NCBI RefSeq assembly: GCF_002494345.1
Contig: NZ_NXNI01000001.1
Coordinates: forward strand, 3,658,001 to 3,722,000
Source of the DNA: Natrinema ejinorense
GTDB taxonomy: Archaea > Halobacteriota > Halobacteria > Halobacteriales > Natrialbaceae
DNA length: 64,000 nucleotides
Direction: 5' to 3'
Shown here piece after piece: positions 15,669 through 25,276 of this stretch. A model generated the notes under the pieces. It was given only the letters and a program-made list of their open reading frames with translations, did no database searches and had not been told where the DNA came from. Every line of letters begins with the position of its first letter. The first letter of the stretch is position 1. The translations under genes were made by a program, and so were the position numbers.

Positions 15669-17777
15669 TCAGTCGAAGACCATCGTGACGAATTTCCGCT
15701 CGGCCGCGCGCAAGTGGTAGTGATACGTCGGCGGTGAGACGCCGAGTGCGTCCGCCAGCTCCTCACCGGTGCTCTCCCGTGGCCACTCGAAGAAGCCGCT
15801 GTAGTGGGCTGCTTGCAACGCTTCGAACTGTTTGTCGGTAAGCTCCTCCGCGAGCGCACTATCGAGTCTGTGTCCCGTCCGCGTCTTCGTCGTCTCTCGT
15901 TTGGCGACGAGCTCCGTTTCGGGATACGCCGCCCTGAGCGCCTCGATCAGTGACCGGGTTTCGACGCCCTGTGGCAGTTCGAGGGTAAGCGTCGATACAC
16001 CGTCGGTGGCCGTCGCGTCCCGTATCTGTACGTCGTAGGTCCGTAACACGTCGAGAAACGGCGTCGACGGGACCGTCAGTTCGAACAGCGTTTCGTCGTC
16101 ACCCTCGGAAATCACCGACAGGGTCTCGATCGAGGCCCACTCCGTTTCGAGGTCGGCGAGCGGGGCCGTCGCCGGCGCGTTGACGAACAGGAGGACGTCC
16201 GTCCCGCGATCGATGACGCCCTCGATCGTTATCGGGGCCGCTTCCGGGACCTGTTCGGAGAGTCGGTTGAGCAGTAGTCGTGAGTCCGCCACGGCGAGTT
16301 CGAGTTCGAGTCGGCTGTCGGACAGCATCGCCCGCGTTCGCTCGACCGACTGGATCGCGTGCCCGATCATGTCCCCGAGTTCGGCGAGGACCGCACGCTC
16401 GCTCTCCCCGACCGAATCGGCACCCCCGACGTGAACCAGCAACACGCCGTATCGTCGTTCGTCGGCGAGCAGCGGCACCCCGAGTACCGTCTGATAGCCG
16501 TAGGTCAGCGCCTCCTTGCGCCGGGTCGTCCAGCCGTCGGCCTCGAGGACGTCAGGGACCGTCCGTAGCTGTCCCGTCTCGAGGGTCTCACGGACCAGCG
16601 AGAGTTCGGGTGCGCGGTCCCCGTCCGCACGAACCGTGTCGATGTAGGCCGTATCGATCCCGGACCAGGCCGACGGCGCGGGCGGTTCGTCGTCGGTCGC
16701 GGCGATCCAGGCGAACCGATATCGATCCGTCTCGGCGAGACGGTCACACACCGTTTCTTCGATCGCCGCCCGTGTCGAGGCTTGCGCGATGCCGTGGGTA
16801 ATCTCGCGAACGATCTCGTTCGTGTGATTGAGCCGCGTCAGTTCCTCGTTTTGCTGGGTGAGCGTCCGGTCGTGGTCACGGAGCAACTGCTCGCGTTCGG
16901 CTCGATCCAGCGCGGCTTCGGTGTTGGCTGCCAGAATGTGCAACAGCTCGATCATCGTCTCGTCGAATCCGTCGACGTCCTCACGGCCGGCGACCAGTAC
17001 TCCGTGAGTCCCGAGCGGAACGATCAGCTCGCTTTGGCTCACCGTCTCCGAACTGTCGATGCCGTCCTCGCGCGCGAGGTCCTCGTAGTAGGCGCTCTCG
17101 CCGTCCGAGAACACCTCCCAGACCAGCCCCTCTCCACGCCCGAAAACGTCGTCCGGTGCCCCTAACTCGGTCGATCGTCGTACCGACGCGACGCGTTCGA
17201 GATTCCCGGCCGTCGGCTCGAACGCGTAGGCCGCGGCGACCGCGACGTCGGCGATCTTTCCCGCCGTCTCGACCGCTGACCGGTAGATCCCGTCTTTCGT
17301 CTCCGCCCGCATGAGTTCGCGCGTCGTCTCGTGTAACGTCGTCAGCGTCCGCTCGTAGCGTCGCTCGCTCTCCCGAAGCTCCGTTTCCGTCCGGTACTGC
17401 TCGACGGCGTTCGTGATCTGGTTTGCCAGCAACGCGTACTGCTCGTTTCCGGTTTCCTTCTGGAGATACTGCGTCACGCCCGCCGCGATCGCCTCGCTGG
17501 CGATCTCCTCCGACCCCCGCCCGGTAAAGAGCACGAAGGGGAGATCCGGATCGTCCGCACGAACGCGTTCTAACAATTCGAGTCCCGTCAGTTCCGGCAT
17601 CTCGTAATCGCTGACGATACAGTCGACCTCCCGGCGCTCGAGTACCTCGAGTGCCTCCGCGCCGCCCGTCGCCGACAGGGAACCGATCGCCTCGCGCTCG
17701 CGCTCGAGCATCGTCCCGACGAGATCCGCAAAGCCGGGTTCGTTGTCGACGACGAGTACGGTGATGGGGTCCATCAT
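15669..17777 (-). CDS. Bat-like transcriptional regulator: receiver, GAF domains, bacterio-opsin activator HTH_10
   Basis: A 702-aa multidomain regulator. Residues 1-120 form a response-regulator receiver with phosphoacceptor Asp57 in VSDYEMPELTG and a conserved Lys in YLQKETGNEQ. Two GAF-like segments follow (about 145-290 and 315-470), then a Bat N-terminal-type region, and a C-terminal HTH_10 domain (646-702: LTDKQFEALQAAHYSGFFEW, then GVSPPTYHYHLRAAER). The family senses redox, light or other signals and controls promoters in haloarchaea. I placed the start at the ATG-ATG at 17777/17774 because the receiver begins immediately (DPITVLVVDNEP); the upstream open frame is not receiver-like. 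No cognate kinase is adjacent. Confidence 0.88.
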   Translation of the reverse strand: MMDPITVLVVDNEPGFADLVGTMLEREREAIGSLSATGGAEALEVLERREVDCIVSDYEMPELTGLELLERVRADDPDLPFVLFTGRGSEEIASEAIAAGVTQYLQKETGNEQYALLANQITNAVEQYRTETELRESERRYERTLTTLHETTRELMRAETKDGIYRSAVETAGKIADVAVAAAYAFEPTAGNLERVASVRRSTELGAPDDVFGRGEGLVWEVFSDGESAYYEDLAREDGIDSSETVSQSELIVPLGTHGVLVAGREDVDGFDETMIELLHILAANTEAALDRAEREQLLRDHDRTLTQQNEELTRLNHTNEIVREITHGIAQASTRAAIEETVCDRLAETDRYRFAWIAATDDEPPAPSAWSGIDTAYIDTVRADGDRAPELSLVRETLETGQLRTVPDVLEADGWTTRRKEALTYGYQTVLGVPLLADERRYGVLLVHVGGADSVGESERAVLAELGDMIGHAIQSVERTRAMLSDSRLELELAVADSRLLLNRLSEQVPEAAPITIEGVIDRGTDVLLFVNAPATAPLADLETEWASIETLSVISEGDDETLFELTVPSTPFLDVLRTYDVQIRDATATDGVSTLTLELPQGVETRSLIEALRAAYPETELVAKRETTKTRTGHRLDSALAEELTDKQFEALQAAHYSGFFEWPRESTGEELADALGVSPPTYHYHLRAAERKFVTMVFD

Positions 17778-17895
17778 GCTGAATCCTGCTGGTCGCTTGT
17801 CGACGCATTGGCGAGGGGTCCCTAAGTAATTAGCACTCGAGTTCGACCGTTCGGAGAGAGGAACGCCCAAGGGGCCGGTCGCCATAGCAATCGCT

Positions 17896-18708
17896 ATGGC
17901 AACAGCTTCAGGCCGCCGGACGGACGGTCCACTCCGCTCGACGCTCGTCGCCGCCGGGCTGGCGATTTTCGGTCTGGTCGCGACGCAGTTTACGACGCTG
18001 CCAGCGCTCCTGCTCGATCCGCAGTTGATCAGGGCACCGACGGAGGCGTCGATCACCAGTCGGACGGCGTTCTTCGTCCTCAACTTCCTGGCGTTCGTCC
18101 TCGTCGGCGCGATCTACATCGCCGTCACCGATCGCGGGTGGTCGTACGTCGACGTCCGATTCCCGACGCGGCGAGGCTGGGCGTACGTCCTCGTCGGTAT
18201 CGTCGCGAGCATCGCGTTCTACGTGCTCATCAGCGTGGTCATCCAACTCCTCTCGCTCCCGGCCGCGGAGAATCAGGTCGCGAGTTACATCGGCTCCGAC
18301 CAGACGATGATCCTCGTCATGATCGGTATCGTCTTCTTCTTCAACGCGCCCGCCGAGGAGTTCCTCTACCGAAACATCGTCCAGAAACGACTCTACGACG
18401 CCTTTTCGCGGCTACAGGCGGTCGGTATCGCCAGTCTCATTTTCGGGCTGATCCACTGGCCCGTCTACGCCCTCCTCTCCGAGTCGCTGCTCGCGACCGC
18501 CGTCCCGGTCGCGGTCGTCGTCGGCGGTGCGGCGATCTTTGGCTCCCTCTACGCGAAGACCGACAACCTGTTGGTCCCCATCATAGCCCACGCCGTCTTC
18601 AACGGGGTCCAGTTCGGCCTGCTCTATCTGGCTCTGGAGTACGAGATCGAGACAGCCGAACCGACGACGTCGCTGCTGGTCGACCTCGTGGCGGCCGTAC
18701 CGCTGTAG
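17896..18708 (+). CDS. CPBP family intramembrane glutamic-type protease
   Basis: The 270-aa integral membrane protein has about eight hydrophobic segments and the three motifs of CAAX-processing/bacteriocin-immunity (CPBP) enzymes: EEFLYR with Glu154, Glu155 and Arg159, FGLIHW with His187, and a late IAHAVFNG motif. These residues form the intramembrane active site in the Rce1-type family. Substrate unknown; in prokaryotes such proteins act in membrane protein processing or self-immunity. It is divergent from the Bat-like regulator with 118 bp between them, so shared regulation is possible but unproven. Confidence 0.9.
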   Translation: MATASGRRTDGPLRSTLVAAGLAIFGLVATQFTTLPALLLDPQLIRAPTEASITSRTAFFVLNFLAFVLVGAIYIAVTDRGWSYVDVRFPTRRGWAYVLVGIVASIAFYVLISVVIQLLSLPAAENQVASYIGSDQTMILVMIGIVFFFNAPAEEFLYRNIVQKRLYDAFSRLQAVGIASLIFGLIHWPVYALLSESLLATAVPVAVVVGGAAIFGSLYAKTDNLLVPIIAHAVFNGVQFGLLYLALEYEIETAEPTTSLLVDLVAAVPL

Positions 18709-18775
18709 ACCGTTCCCGGGAACCCCCCGTCGCCGCGTCCGTTCCTTTATTATTGGCCGGCGGTGAGACGGTGGT

Positions 18776-19297
18776 ATGTCCCACGCGAAGGGCGACCGCC
18801 GCGAGCGCGAACTCGTCAACGAACTCGACGCGGCCGGGTTCGCGGTGATGCGTGCGCCCGCAAGCGGCTCCGCGACCGAGCGCGAACTCCCGGACGTGCT
18901 CGCCGGCGACGGCGAACAGTTCTACGCGATCGAGGCGAAATCGAGCGCCGGCGATCCGATCTATCTCACCGGCGAGGAGGTCGAGGCCCTGATCTTCTTC
19001 GCACAGAACTTCGGCGCGAAACCCAGAATCGGCGTTCGATTCGACCGCGAGGACTGGTACTTCTTCCATCCCGGCGACCTCCACGTCACCGACGGCGGAA
19101 ACTACCGCGTCAAAAAGGAGACGGCGCTGGCGGCGGGAACCGACTTCCCCGAGTTCACCGGCCGCTCGGAGAAGGTCACCCTCGAGGAAATCGGCGACGG
19201 CGGTGACGACGGGCCCGACGAGGACGTGCTTCGCGTCCTGAACGCGGTCGAGCAGGGGATTATGGACGTCGAGGAAGCCGCGGAGCTACTCGAGTAA
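18776..19297 (+). CDS. hjc: Archaeal Holliday junction resolvase Hjc
   Basis: The 173-aa protein carries the Hjc nuclease signature: N-terminal [20 protein letters not shown], the catalytic Asp in ELPDVLAG, and ExK in [16 protein letters not shown], giving the E-D-ExK metal site of this PD-(D/E)xK family. It resolves four-way junctions during recombination. The first 125 residues match the usual length; a C-terminal acidic extension of about 45 aa ends in a UBA-like helix pair ([19 protein letters not shown]). A TATA-like CTTTATTATT lies about 30 nt upstream of ATG 18776. Confidence 0.94.
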   Translation: MSHAKGDRRERELVNELDAAGFAVMRAPASGSATERELPDVLAGDGEQFYAIEAKSSAGDPIYLTGEEVEALIFFAQNFGAKPRIGVRFDREDWYFFHPGDLHVTDGGNYRVKKETALAAGTDFPEFTGRSEKVTLEEIGDGGDDGPDEDVLRVLNAVEQGIMDVEEAAELLE

Positions 19298-19396
19298 CCT
19301 TTCTCCGGCACCGAACGGCGACTCTCTCGTCCCCTGGACAGCAGTCACGACGAGGGTCGTTCTCTCCGGCAGCGTCATACGGGCTCCGGTCGATCA

Positions 19397-19437
19397 GTCC
19401 CGGCTCAGCCGCGACCCGCATTCGGCTGGGCCGGGAC
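19397..19437. terminator. Hairpin between convergent hjc and acyl-CoA dehydrogenase genes
   Basis: A 15-bp inverted repeat with one mismatch and an 11-nt loop: GTCCCGGCTCAGCCG pairs with CGGCTGGGCCGGGAC. Position between two convergent stops suggests a bidirectional terminator or mRNA 3'-end structure. Archaeal termination normally relies on T-rich tracts, so this role is inference. Confidence 0.45.
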
Positions 19438-19456
19438 ACAGCGATAGCAGCCCGTC

Positions 19457-21295
19457 TCAGTCGTCGGCCGTCACCGTCTCCGAGACCGTTTCGGCGTCGA
19501 CCGGCGCGTGGTGGACGATCGGTTCGAACGCCTCGAGGACGAACCGGTCGCCGCCGGTGATCCCTCGGCCGTCCCGTTCCTCGAGTTCCGTCGTGACGAA
19601 CCGCCGGGCGACCATCGCCGTCCGCCCGTTCCCGTCCTCGAGATCGGACTGGGCCTCCGCGAGCAACAACGCGGCGGTAAACACCTCGAAGACGTAGTGG
19701 GAGAGTCGCTTGGCCGAGAGCTGGGCGTACTCGCCGTCGGCCTCGGCGAGTTCGGCCAGTGCTCCGAGCAGTTCCTCGTAGGCCGTCTCGACGGTCTCGG
19801 CCGCATCGGCGAGCGCGGGATGGTCGACGGCCTCGAGCCGATCTTCGACCGCGCGCATGAACGGCTCGTGGGCGTCTTCGCGCTCGAGGGCGCGGACGAC
19901 GTCCAGCGAAAGGACGTTCTCGGTCCCCTCCCAGATCGGCAGCACCTGGGCGTCCCGGAGCAGGCGGTTGGTGACGAAGTCGTTGACGTAGCCGTTCCCG
20001 CCCTGGATCTCCATGGCGTAGGAGGCGGTGTCGACCGCCATTCGGCCCGTGCGGAGCTTGGCGATCGGGATCAGCAGCCGGAGCAGCCGGTAGGTGTCCT
20101 CGAGTTCGTCACTCGACTCGTCGGCGCGCCTCGCGCGTTCGCGCTCGGAGAAGAGCCGGCCGACTTCGTGAACGTAGGCCGTGGCGGCCTCGTAGTCGAC
20201 GGTCATGTCGACGAGGTCCTCGCGCATCAGGGGGAACTCGTCGATGGGCTTCCCGAAGGCCTCGCGATTGGCGGCCTGCACCCGGCTCTCGAGGAGGGCC
20301 CGTCCCATAATTCCACAGGAGGCGGCGGCGTTCGACAGCCGCTCTAGGTTCAACATTTCGGTCATCTGTTTGAACCCGGCCTCCTGCTCGCCGACGAGGT
20401 ACGCCTTCGTGTCCTCGAACTCGACTTCGCCGGTCGGCACGGCGATGGTGCCGAGCTTGTCCTTCAGCCGCCGGTACAACTGGTCGTTGAGCGCGTCTCC
20501 CGGCGGTGCCCCCTCGAACGCCCGCCGGTCGCCTTTCGTCATGACCCCGTCGTCGGGGTCGCCGTGGGGAACCAGGAACATCGAGAGGCCGTCGGTTCCC
20601 GCCGGCGCGTCCTCGGTCCGTGCGAGCGCGAGCGTCCCCTCGGCGTCGACGTTCGAGCAGAACCACTTCTCGCCGGTGAGTCGCCAGCAGTCGGCCGCTT
20701 CGTCGTACCTCGCCGTCGTTTCGTTTGCCCCCACGTCGCTGCCGCCCTGCTCTTCGGTGAGGAACATCGCTCCCTCGATCAGCCCGTCGTAGTCGCGACT
20801 GACGAGGCCTCGGTAGTAGGACTCGAGCTCCCCGTCGTCGAAGCGCTCGAGGACGAGCGCCGAACCGGCGGTCATCGCGACCGGACAGCCGAAGCCGGCG
20901 TCGGCGTAACACAGCAGCTGCAGGGTTGCGAGGTAGTGGCTGAACGGCATCGGCTCGTCGCGTCCCGGCGGGGCCTCGAACGCGTCGGCCACGATGCCGG
21001 CCTCGTAGACGGCCGCTTCGTTCGCGAGTTGTTCGGCAGGGTACCGAACGAAGTTCTGTACGTCCCCGTATTCGTCGTACGTCTCGAGTTCCGGCCCGTG
21101 ATCGTCGACGTAATCGGCGTTGTCCGCGACGGTGTGGCCGATCAACTCGCCGAACTCCGCGAGGCGAGGTTCCGCCCACTCGAAGGTCTCGGTGTCGGTG
21201 ACGCGACGCAGTTCCCGCTGGAGCGTCCGGTCGAGTTCCCAGTAATTGACGTGTCGTCCCGCCTCGAACGCGCCGTACTCGATTCCCGTTCCCAT
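19457..21295 (-). CDS. Acyl-CoA dehydrogenase family protein (long form)
   Basis: A 612-aa flavoprotein of the acyl-CoA dehydrogenase fold, about 200 aa longer than classic enzymes and closer to long/AidB-type members. It contains the FAD-binding segment FLTEEQGGSDVGANETTA, the strand GEKWFCSNVDAEG, the substrate-domain motif LNLERLSNAAASCGIMGRA, and PIWEGTENVLSLDVVRALE, whose Glu is at the position of the catalytic base of short-chain enzymes. It would oxidise an acyl-CoA to the enoyl-CoA using an electron-transfer flavoprotein. The C-terminal 150 residues form an extra helical domain. No beta-oxidation partner is adjacent. Confidence 0.9.
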   Translation of the reverse strand: MGTGIEYGAFEAGRHVNYWELDRTLQRELRRVTDTETFEWAEPRLAEFGELIGHTVADNADYVDDHGPELETYDEYGDVQNFVRYPAEQLANEAAVYEAGIVADAFEAPPGRDEPMPFSHYLATLQLLCYADAGFGCPVAMTAGSALVLERFDDGELESYYRGLVSRDYDGLIEGAMFLTEEQGGSDVGANETTARYDEAADCWRLTGEKWFCSNVDAEGTLALARTEDAPAGTDGLSMFLVPHGDPDDGVMTKGDRRAFEGAPPGDALNDQLYRRLKDKLGTIAVPTGEVEFEDTKAYLVGEQEAGFKQMTEMLNLERLSNAAASCGIMGRALLESRVQAANREAFGKPIDEFPLMREDLVDMTVDYEAATAYVHEVGRLFSERERARRADESSDELEDTYRLLRLLIPIAKLRTGRMAVDTASYAMEIQGGNGYVNDFVTNRLLRDAQVLPIWEGTENVLSLDVVRALEREDAHEPFMRAVEDRLEAVDHPALADAAETVETAYEELLGALAELAEADGEYAQLSAKRLSHYVFEVFTAALLLAEAQSDLEDGNGRTAMVARRFVTTELEERDGRGITGGDRFVLEAFEPIVHHAPVDAETVSETVTADD

Positions 21296-21404
21296 AACCC
21301 GCTAGTCGGTACCAGTCTACAAGAAAACGGGAGTTGTCAACCCGAAATACGTTGCGAGGTGTTGTAATCGTTCTCCCGGCGACGACAGGGGCTAAATCGG
21401 CGAT

Positions 21405-22025
21405 CTACGCCGCCTCGAGGCGGGTTCGCGGAAAGACGTAGATCCTCAGCGACGAGGGGACGACGCCGTTTCGGGCCACGGTCGCGTGTGGGTAGACTGC
21501 TCCGACGACGGGGACCTCGGGATCGTAACCCTCGTTCGTCGCGTACTCGGCGACGGTACAGTCCGCCGCCCCGATTTCCACGGCGTCGGCCCGGAGCGTC
21601 GAGACGTCGACGACGGTGAGGCGGTCGCCAGTCTCCCGGTTGACGACGGTGTCGCCCGGCCGGATCGTGTGCTCGTCGCAGTACAGCGGTTCGGTCGCGT
21701 CCTCGTCGACGAAAATCGTCTCGTCGCAGTCGTGACACGAAACCGCAACCCGGCCCGGCGGCGGTGTGTGTCCCTCCGTGATCTCGATCGCGACACGGCG
21801 AACGTGCTTGCAGCGGACCTCGCGGAAGACGTAATCCGGACAGGTACATCTGCCCGCCTCGAGATCGACGAGGTAGGTGTGGTCGCTCGCGGACTCGACC
21901 TCGTAGAGGCCATCGCCCAGCGGCAACACCGACATCGGTTCGGCGCGTGCCCGGCGCGATCGCTCGGGGAGGTGTCCTGCCGTCGGTACTGGAAGCGGTG
22001 CTTTCGGTGACGCTGTTGTTTTCAT
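21405..22025 (-). CDS. SWIM zinc-finger protein
   Basis: The 206-aa protein contains a SWIM motif, CxC-x9-CxH, in GRCTCPDYVFREVRCKHV (about residues 65-82), a small zinc module that binds DNA or protein. A second cysteine set (CHDCDE and LYCDEH, about 101-130) may form another zinc site. The C-terminal half is a beta-rich domain (GDTVVNRETGDRLTVVDV). ATG 22025 is preferred because its N-terminus (MKTTASPKAPLPVP) resembles the usual haloarchaeal start; an upstream in-frame start would read into the promoter region. Role unknown; haloarchaeal SWIM proteins include modulators of other regulators. Confidence 0.85.
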   Translation of the reverse strand: MKTTASPKAPLPVPTAGHLPERSRRARAEPMSVLPLGDGLYEVESASDHTYLVDLEAGRCTCPDYVFREVRCKHVRRVAIEITEGHTPPPGRVAVSCHDCDETIFVDEDATEPLYCDEHTIRPGDTVVNRETGDRLTVVDVSTLRADAVEIGAADCTVAEYATNEGYDPEVPVVGAVYPHATVARNGVVPSSLRIYVFPRTRLEAA

Positions 22026-22208
22026 GGATGCGTCGGAACTGAAATCGCTAGTCGGCTGGCTATTCGACGTCGGTAGGGTACCGAGGGTAATAACTGCCAC
22101 CCCTGCGATCGCAAGCCAGACGCTCCGACTGGTGGTCACCCTCGGCCGACTCCCGCTCGAGCCCCCCTTCGAAGCGCTTTTCACCGGGCCGGCGAAAGCG
22201 ATGGGACA

Positions 22209-22478
22209 ATGATCGAGCGCGAACAGCTCATCGAAATCGTCGTCTCCGTCGGTGGCGTCTTCCTGATGCTAGCGGCCATGGTCGCCGTCGGCTCCTCTTA
22301 CAGTGCCGGAAACGGGACGCTCTCACCCGAGGGTGGCCAGATGCTCATCGGAGTTATCGTCGGATTCATTCTCCTGTTGACCGTGATCGGGATCGGCCTG
22401 GCCTACACCCTGAACGATCCGGAGGACGGTCTCGAGGCTACCGACGACGACGATGCGGACACCCAGGGGACGTTTTAA
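22209..22478 (+). CDS. Small two-TM membrane protein of unknown function
   Basis: An 89-aa protein with two hydrophobic helices (about residues 9-29, VVSVGGVFLMLAAMVAVGSS, and 45-66, LIGVIVGFILLLTVIGIGLA) joined by a Gly/Ser/Asn loop and followed by a very acidic tail. Topology and tail look like a genuine halophilic membrane protein. A second small membrane protein gene follows 41 nt downstream on the same strand, so the two may be co-transcribed. No domain recognised. Confidence 0.75.
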   Translation: MIEREQLIEIVVSVGGVFLMLAAMVAVGSSYSAGNGTLSPEGGQMLIGVIVGFILLLTVIGIGLAYTLNDPEDGLEATDDDDADTQGTF

Positions 22479-22519
22479 CTCGCCGACATGTTTTTCACGA
22501 TAGGGAGTCGACAGAGCGT

Positions 22520-22903
22520 ATGGAGAGTCCCAACGATACCGCCGAGCGCTCGTCCCGATCACGGCTCCGACGGCTGGCCGTCCCGCTCGTGTTCGGCTTG
22601 CTCTGCTCGCCACTGGTCGTTGGATTGTCGGTCGTCGTCGGCCCGACGACTGCCGCCGGTACGCTCGTGGCGCTGATCGGACTGGTGGCGTTCCTCTCGT
22701 GGCGACGACCCACACAGACGACGAGCCGAACCGAGAGCGAGACCGAGGACGAGCCCTCGACCGTCTGGAACGCGATCCCCTCCTGGCAGTACGAGGGCCG
22801 TCACGTCGAAGCCGGCGGCATCGCTCGCGGTGAACAGGAGCGGGCGCTACAGGACATCCAGCAACAGGCCGAGGAACTGTCGAACGAGCCGTCTCAGGAG
22901 TGA
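22520..22903 (+). CDS. Small membrane protein with conserved cytoplasmic tail, unknown function
   Basis: A 127-aa protein with two closely spaced hydrophobic segments (about residues 21-40 and 45-62), then a charged tail containing WNAIPSWQYEGRHVEAGG and RGEQERALQDIQQQAEEL. The tail is strikingly ordered compared with the linker and is a pattern I associate with haloarchaeal conserved hypotheticals. The final helix could be a coiled coil. Follows the two-TM gene at 22209; no function can be assigned. Confidence 0.75.
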   Translation: MESPNDTAERSSRSRLRRLAVPLVFGLLCSPLVVGLSVVVGPTTAAGTLVALIGLVAFLSWRRPTQTTSRTESETEDEPSTVWNAIPSWQYEGRHVEAGGIARGEQERALQDIQQQAEELSNEPSQE

Positions 22904-22951
22904 CCGAACGAGCCGTCTCGGTTCGAACGGATCGGCTGACGGCGCGTTTTC

Positions 22952-24043
22952 TCAGTCGCCACTCGCCGACTGGCCGTCCTCGCCGTCCGCACCGCGCCAG
23001 TCCTCGAGTTCCTCGTCGTCGGCGTCGTCGATCCGTTGCTCGTAGTAGGCCATCGGATGTGGAATCCGCTCGCACAGATCGTCTTTGTTCACGCAATCGC
23101 CGTAGGACTGCATGGTCGCACAGGAGGGCGGCGAGTACTCCGTCGGCGAGGTTTCCCCGCTGATGTGATCGGTCTGATAGCGGGTCATCTCCTCGCCGAA
23201 CGACGAGTTGACGCGGTAGAGGTCGACGATCTCGTCGGTGTCCATCCCGATACTCGTCAGGAAGGCGGTGATCGCAAAGCGGGAGTGATGGGGGAGGTGC
23301 TCACCTTTCTGAATCTGGTCGAGGAGCGCCTTCATACACGGCGGGAAGAGGTCGGGTACGACGGTGTCGATATCCTGCGTCAACTCGAGGTCCGCCAGTA
23401 CCGCCCGGATCTCGGCGGCGTCGTCCTCGAGCGCGGTCGCGATCGCCGCGGGGACCTCGAAGGGGAGGCCATCCTCGATCCGTCCGCGGATCGCCTCGCG
23501 CAGGAGCGTGAGGAGTTCGGTCTCGTCGACGGGGATCTCGCCCGCCGCCAACGGTCGATTGACGAGTCGCCACTCGTCGTCCCAGAGGTCCTCGGCGAGG
23601 GGCAGGTAGGTCCCGACGTCGATCCGGTAGCCCTCCCCGTCACCCGTCTCGCGGACGGCGTCCTCGAGGTCGAACTCGGCGAGCAGGTCCGCGAGCTTCA
23701 GCCCGGTCGACTCGACGCTCTTTAGGTCGGTCTCGTCGGTCATGTCCGCGGTAAACCGCTCGTAGGCCGTCGCGGACTCGGCGCGGGCGTACTTGCGGAC
23801 GAGAATCCGTTCGTCGACCATCGAGACGAGCACCCGCGCGACCGGATAGGAGAGTAACTCGATGCGGGCATCGCGGTGTGGCTCCCCCGTCTCTCCGTCT
23901 TCGAGTGCGGTAATAACGCGTTGGCGCGCGCGATCGACGACCGCCCGGTCCTGTTCGACCACGGTCGCTAAATCGACCGCCTCCGTCGCGACGGACTCGC
24001 GGGCCGCCTCGAGAAACGGGTACCGGGCGTGGAGTCGCTGCAT
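22952..24043 (-). CDS. priL: DNA primase large subunit
   Basis: The 363-aa PriL subunit pairs with PriS to make RNA primers for replication. The C-terminal domain shows the four cysteines of its 4Fe-4S cluster: FPPCMKALLDQIQKG, then SPPSCATMQSYGDC and KDDLCERIPHP, with HLPHHSRFAITAFL between, all diagnostic for archaeal and eukaryotic primase large subunits. The start at 24043 gives MQRLHARYPFLEAA, the usual N-terminus; the upstream in-frame extension lies in promoter sequence. It is not next to priS or other replication genes here. Confidence 0.95.
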   Translation of the reverse strand: MQRLHARYPFLEAARESVATEAVDLATVVEQDRAVVDRARQRVITALEDGETGEPHRDARIELLSYPVARVLVSMVDERILVRKYARAESATAYERFTADMTDETDLKSVESTGLKLADLLAEFDLEDAVRETGDGEGYRIDVGTYLPLAEDLWDDEWRLVNRPLAAGEIPVDETELLTLLREAIRGRIEDGLPFEVPAAIATALEDDAAEIRAVLADLELTQDIDTVVPDLFPPCMKALLDQIQKGEHLPHHSRFAITAFLTSIGMDTDEIVDLYRVNSSFGEEMTRYQTDHISGETSPTEYSPPSCATMQSYGDCVNKDDLCERIPHPMAYYEQRIDDADDEELEDWRGADGEDGQSASGD

Positions 24044-24292
24044 CGGTACAACGATATTACTCCGACGGGATAAACGCGCTGATTGTCCCAATCACGTATT
24101 ACCGATCCGCTCGGATCGACGGCTCGGTCGCCGACAGTAGTCGTGGCCGACACCGCCGTCTCCGCCGATCTCGGCGGCGATAATACGGTATTACCACATC
24201 TCGACAGCCGGTTCTCGAGTGCGCGCAACCGGTCCCCGGTCGGCTCGGGCTCGAGGATCGATTTCAAGGGTATCCGACTCGTCGTCTCGGCT

Positions 24293-25162
24293 ATGCCACA
24301 GGCGACGAGAGACGGCGTGTCGATCTATTACGAGTACGAGCGAAGCGAGGGAGACGGACGCGCGCCGGTCGTGTTCGTACAGGGGCTCGGGTTCGGACGG
24401 TGGATGTGGCGCTGGCAACGCGAGGCCGTCGCCGACGAGTACGATGTCATCGCGCCGGACAACCGGGGCACGGGTCGCTCGGACGTCGGGCTCCCGCCGC
24501 TCGTTCCGCGGCTTCCGGGGCCGCTCCGTGGGCTCGTTCTCCTCAAACTGGCCGGCTACTCGATCGGCGGACTGGCTGCCGATCTCGAGGCCGTCCTCGA
24601 CGACGCTGGGATCTACGACGCCCACATCGTCGGCGCGAGCATGGGCGGGATGATCGCCCAGCGCTACGCGCTCGAGTACTCCCGAACGAAGTCGCTGACG
24701 CTGTGTTGTACCACTCACGGCGGGCCCGACGCGGTCCCGGTGCCCGACGAGACCCAGGAACACATGTTCGACACGCCCGACGGGGCCAGCCAGCGGGAGA
24801 CGCTCCGCCACCGGATGCGACCCGCGTTCAACGACCGGTTCACCAACCGGAACCCGCATCTGATGGATCGAATCCTCGAGTGGCGACTCGAACAGGACGC
24901 CGACGATCCGGCTCGGGAGGCCCAGGCCGCGGCCGTCCAGAACTTCGACGTCAGCGACCGCCTCGACGGAATTCGCGTGCCGACGCTGATCCTCCACGGG
25001 ACGGCCGATCGGGTCGTTCCCGTCGAGAACGCGGGGCTCCTCGCGGAGAAGATCACGGACAGTCGCGTCGAACTCGTCGAGGGTGGCTCCCATCTCTTCT
25101 TCATCGAGAACGACGACGAGGTCAACGGGGAACTGGTGGCCTTTCTCGACGAACAGGACTGA
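24293..25162 (+). CDS. Alpha/beta hydrolase
   Basis: A 289-aa alpha/beta-hydrolase with oxyanion segment VFVQGLGFGRWMW, the DNRGTGRSD turn, the nucleophile elbow GASMGGMIAQRYALE (Ser), an acid residue in LHGTADRVVPVENA and the catalytic His in GGSHLFFIEN. The complete triad suggests an active esterase, lipase or C-C hydrolase; the natural substrate is not evident. The cap region contains a long LVPRLPGPLRGLVLLKLAG insertion. ATG 24293 is preferred over the upstream in-frame start because that extension lacks family similarity and has lower coding character. Confidence 0.88.
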   Translation: MPQATRDGVSIYYEYERSEGDGRAPVVFVQGLGFGRWMWRWQREAVADEYDVIAPDNRGTGRSDVGLPPLVPRLPGPLRGLVLLKLAGYSIGGLAADLEAVLDDAGIYDAHIVGASMGGMIAQRYALEYSRTKSLTLCCTTHGGPDAVPVPDETQEHMFDTPDGASQRETLRHRMRPAFNDRFTNRNPHLMDRILEWRLEQDADDPAREAQAAAVQNFDVSDRLDGIRVPTLILHGTADRVVPVENAGLLAEKITDSRVELVEGGSHLFFIENDDEVNGELVAFLDEQD

Positions 25163-25276
25163 GACGGTCCCCTGTACCGATGTCCCGGCGCAACCGCGAT
25201 CCGCCGTGTAATTGTGCCGTCACTGGCTGATAGAAGTCAGCATGAAACGCCGCTCGAGCGAAACTCGGGTCGTTGC

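Noticed and set aside
22024-22212. 62-aa plus-strand frame between the SWIM and two-TM genes
   Set aside because: Occupies the divergent promoter region; composition not halophilic. Its ATGA overlap with the next gene is tempting but unsupported.
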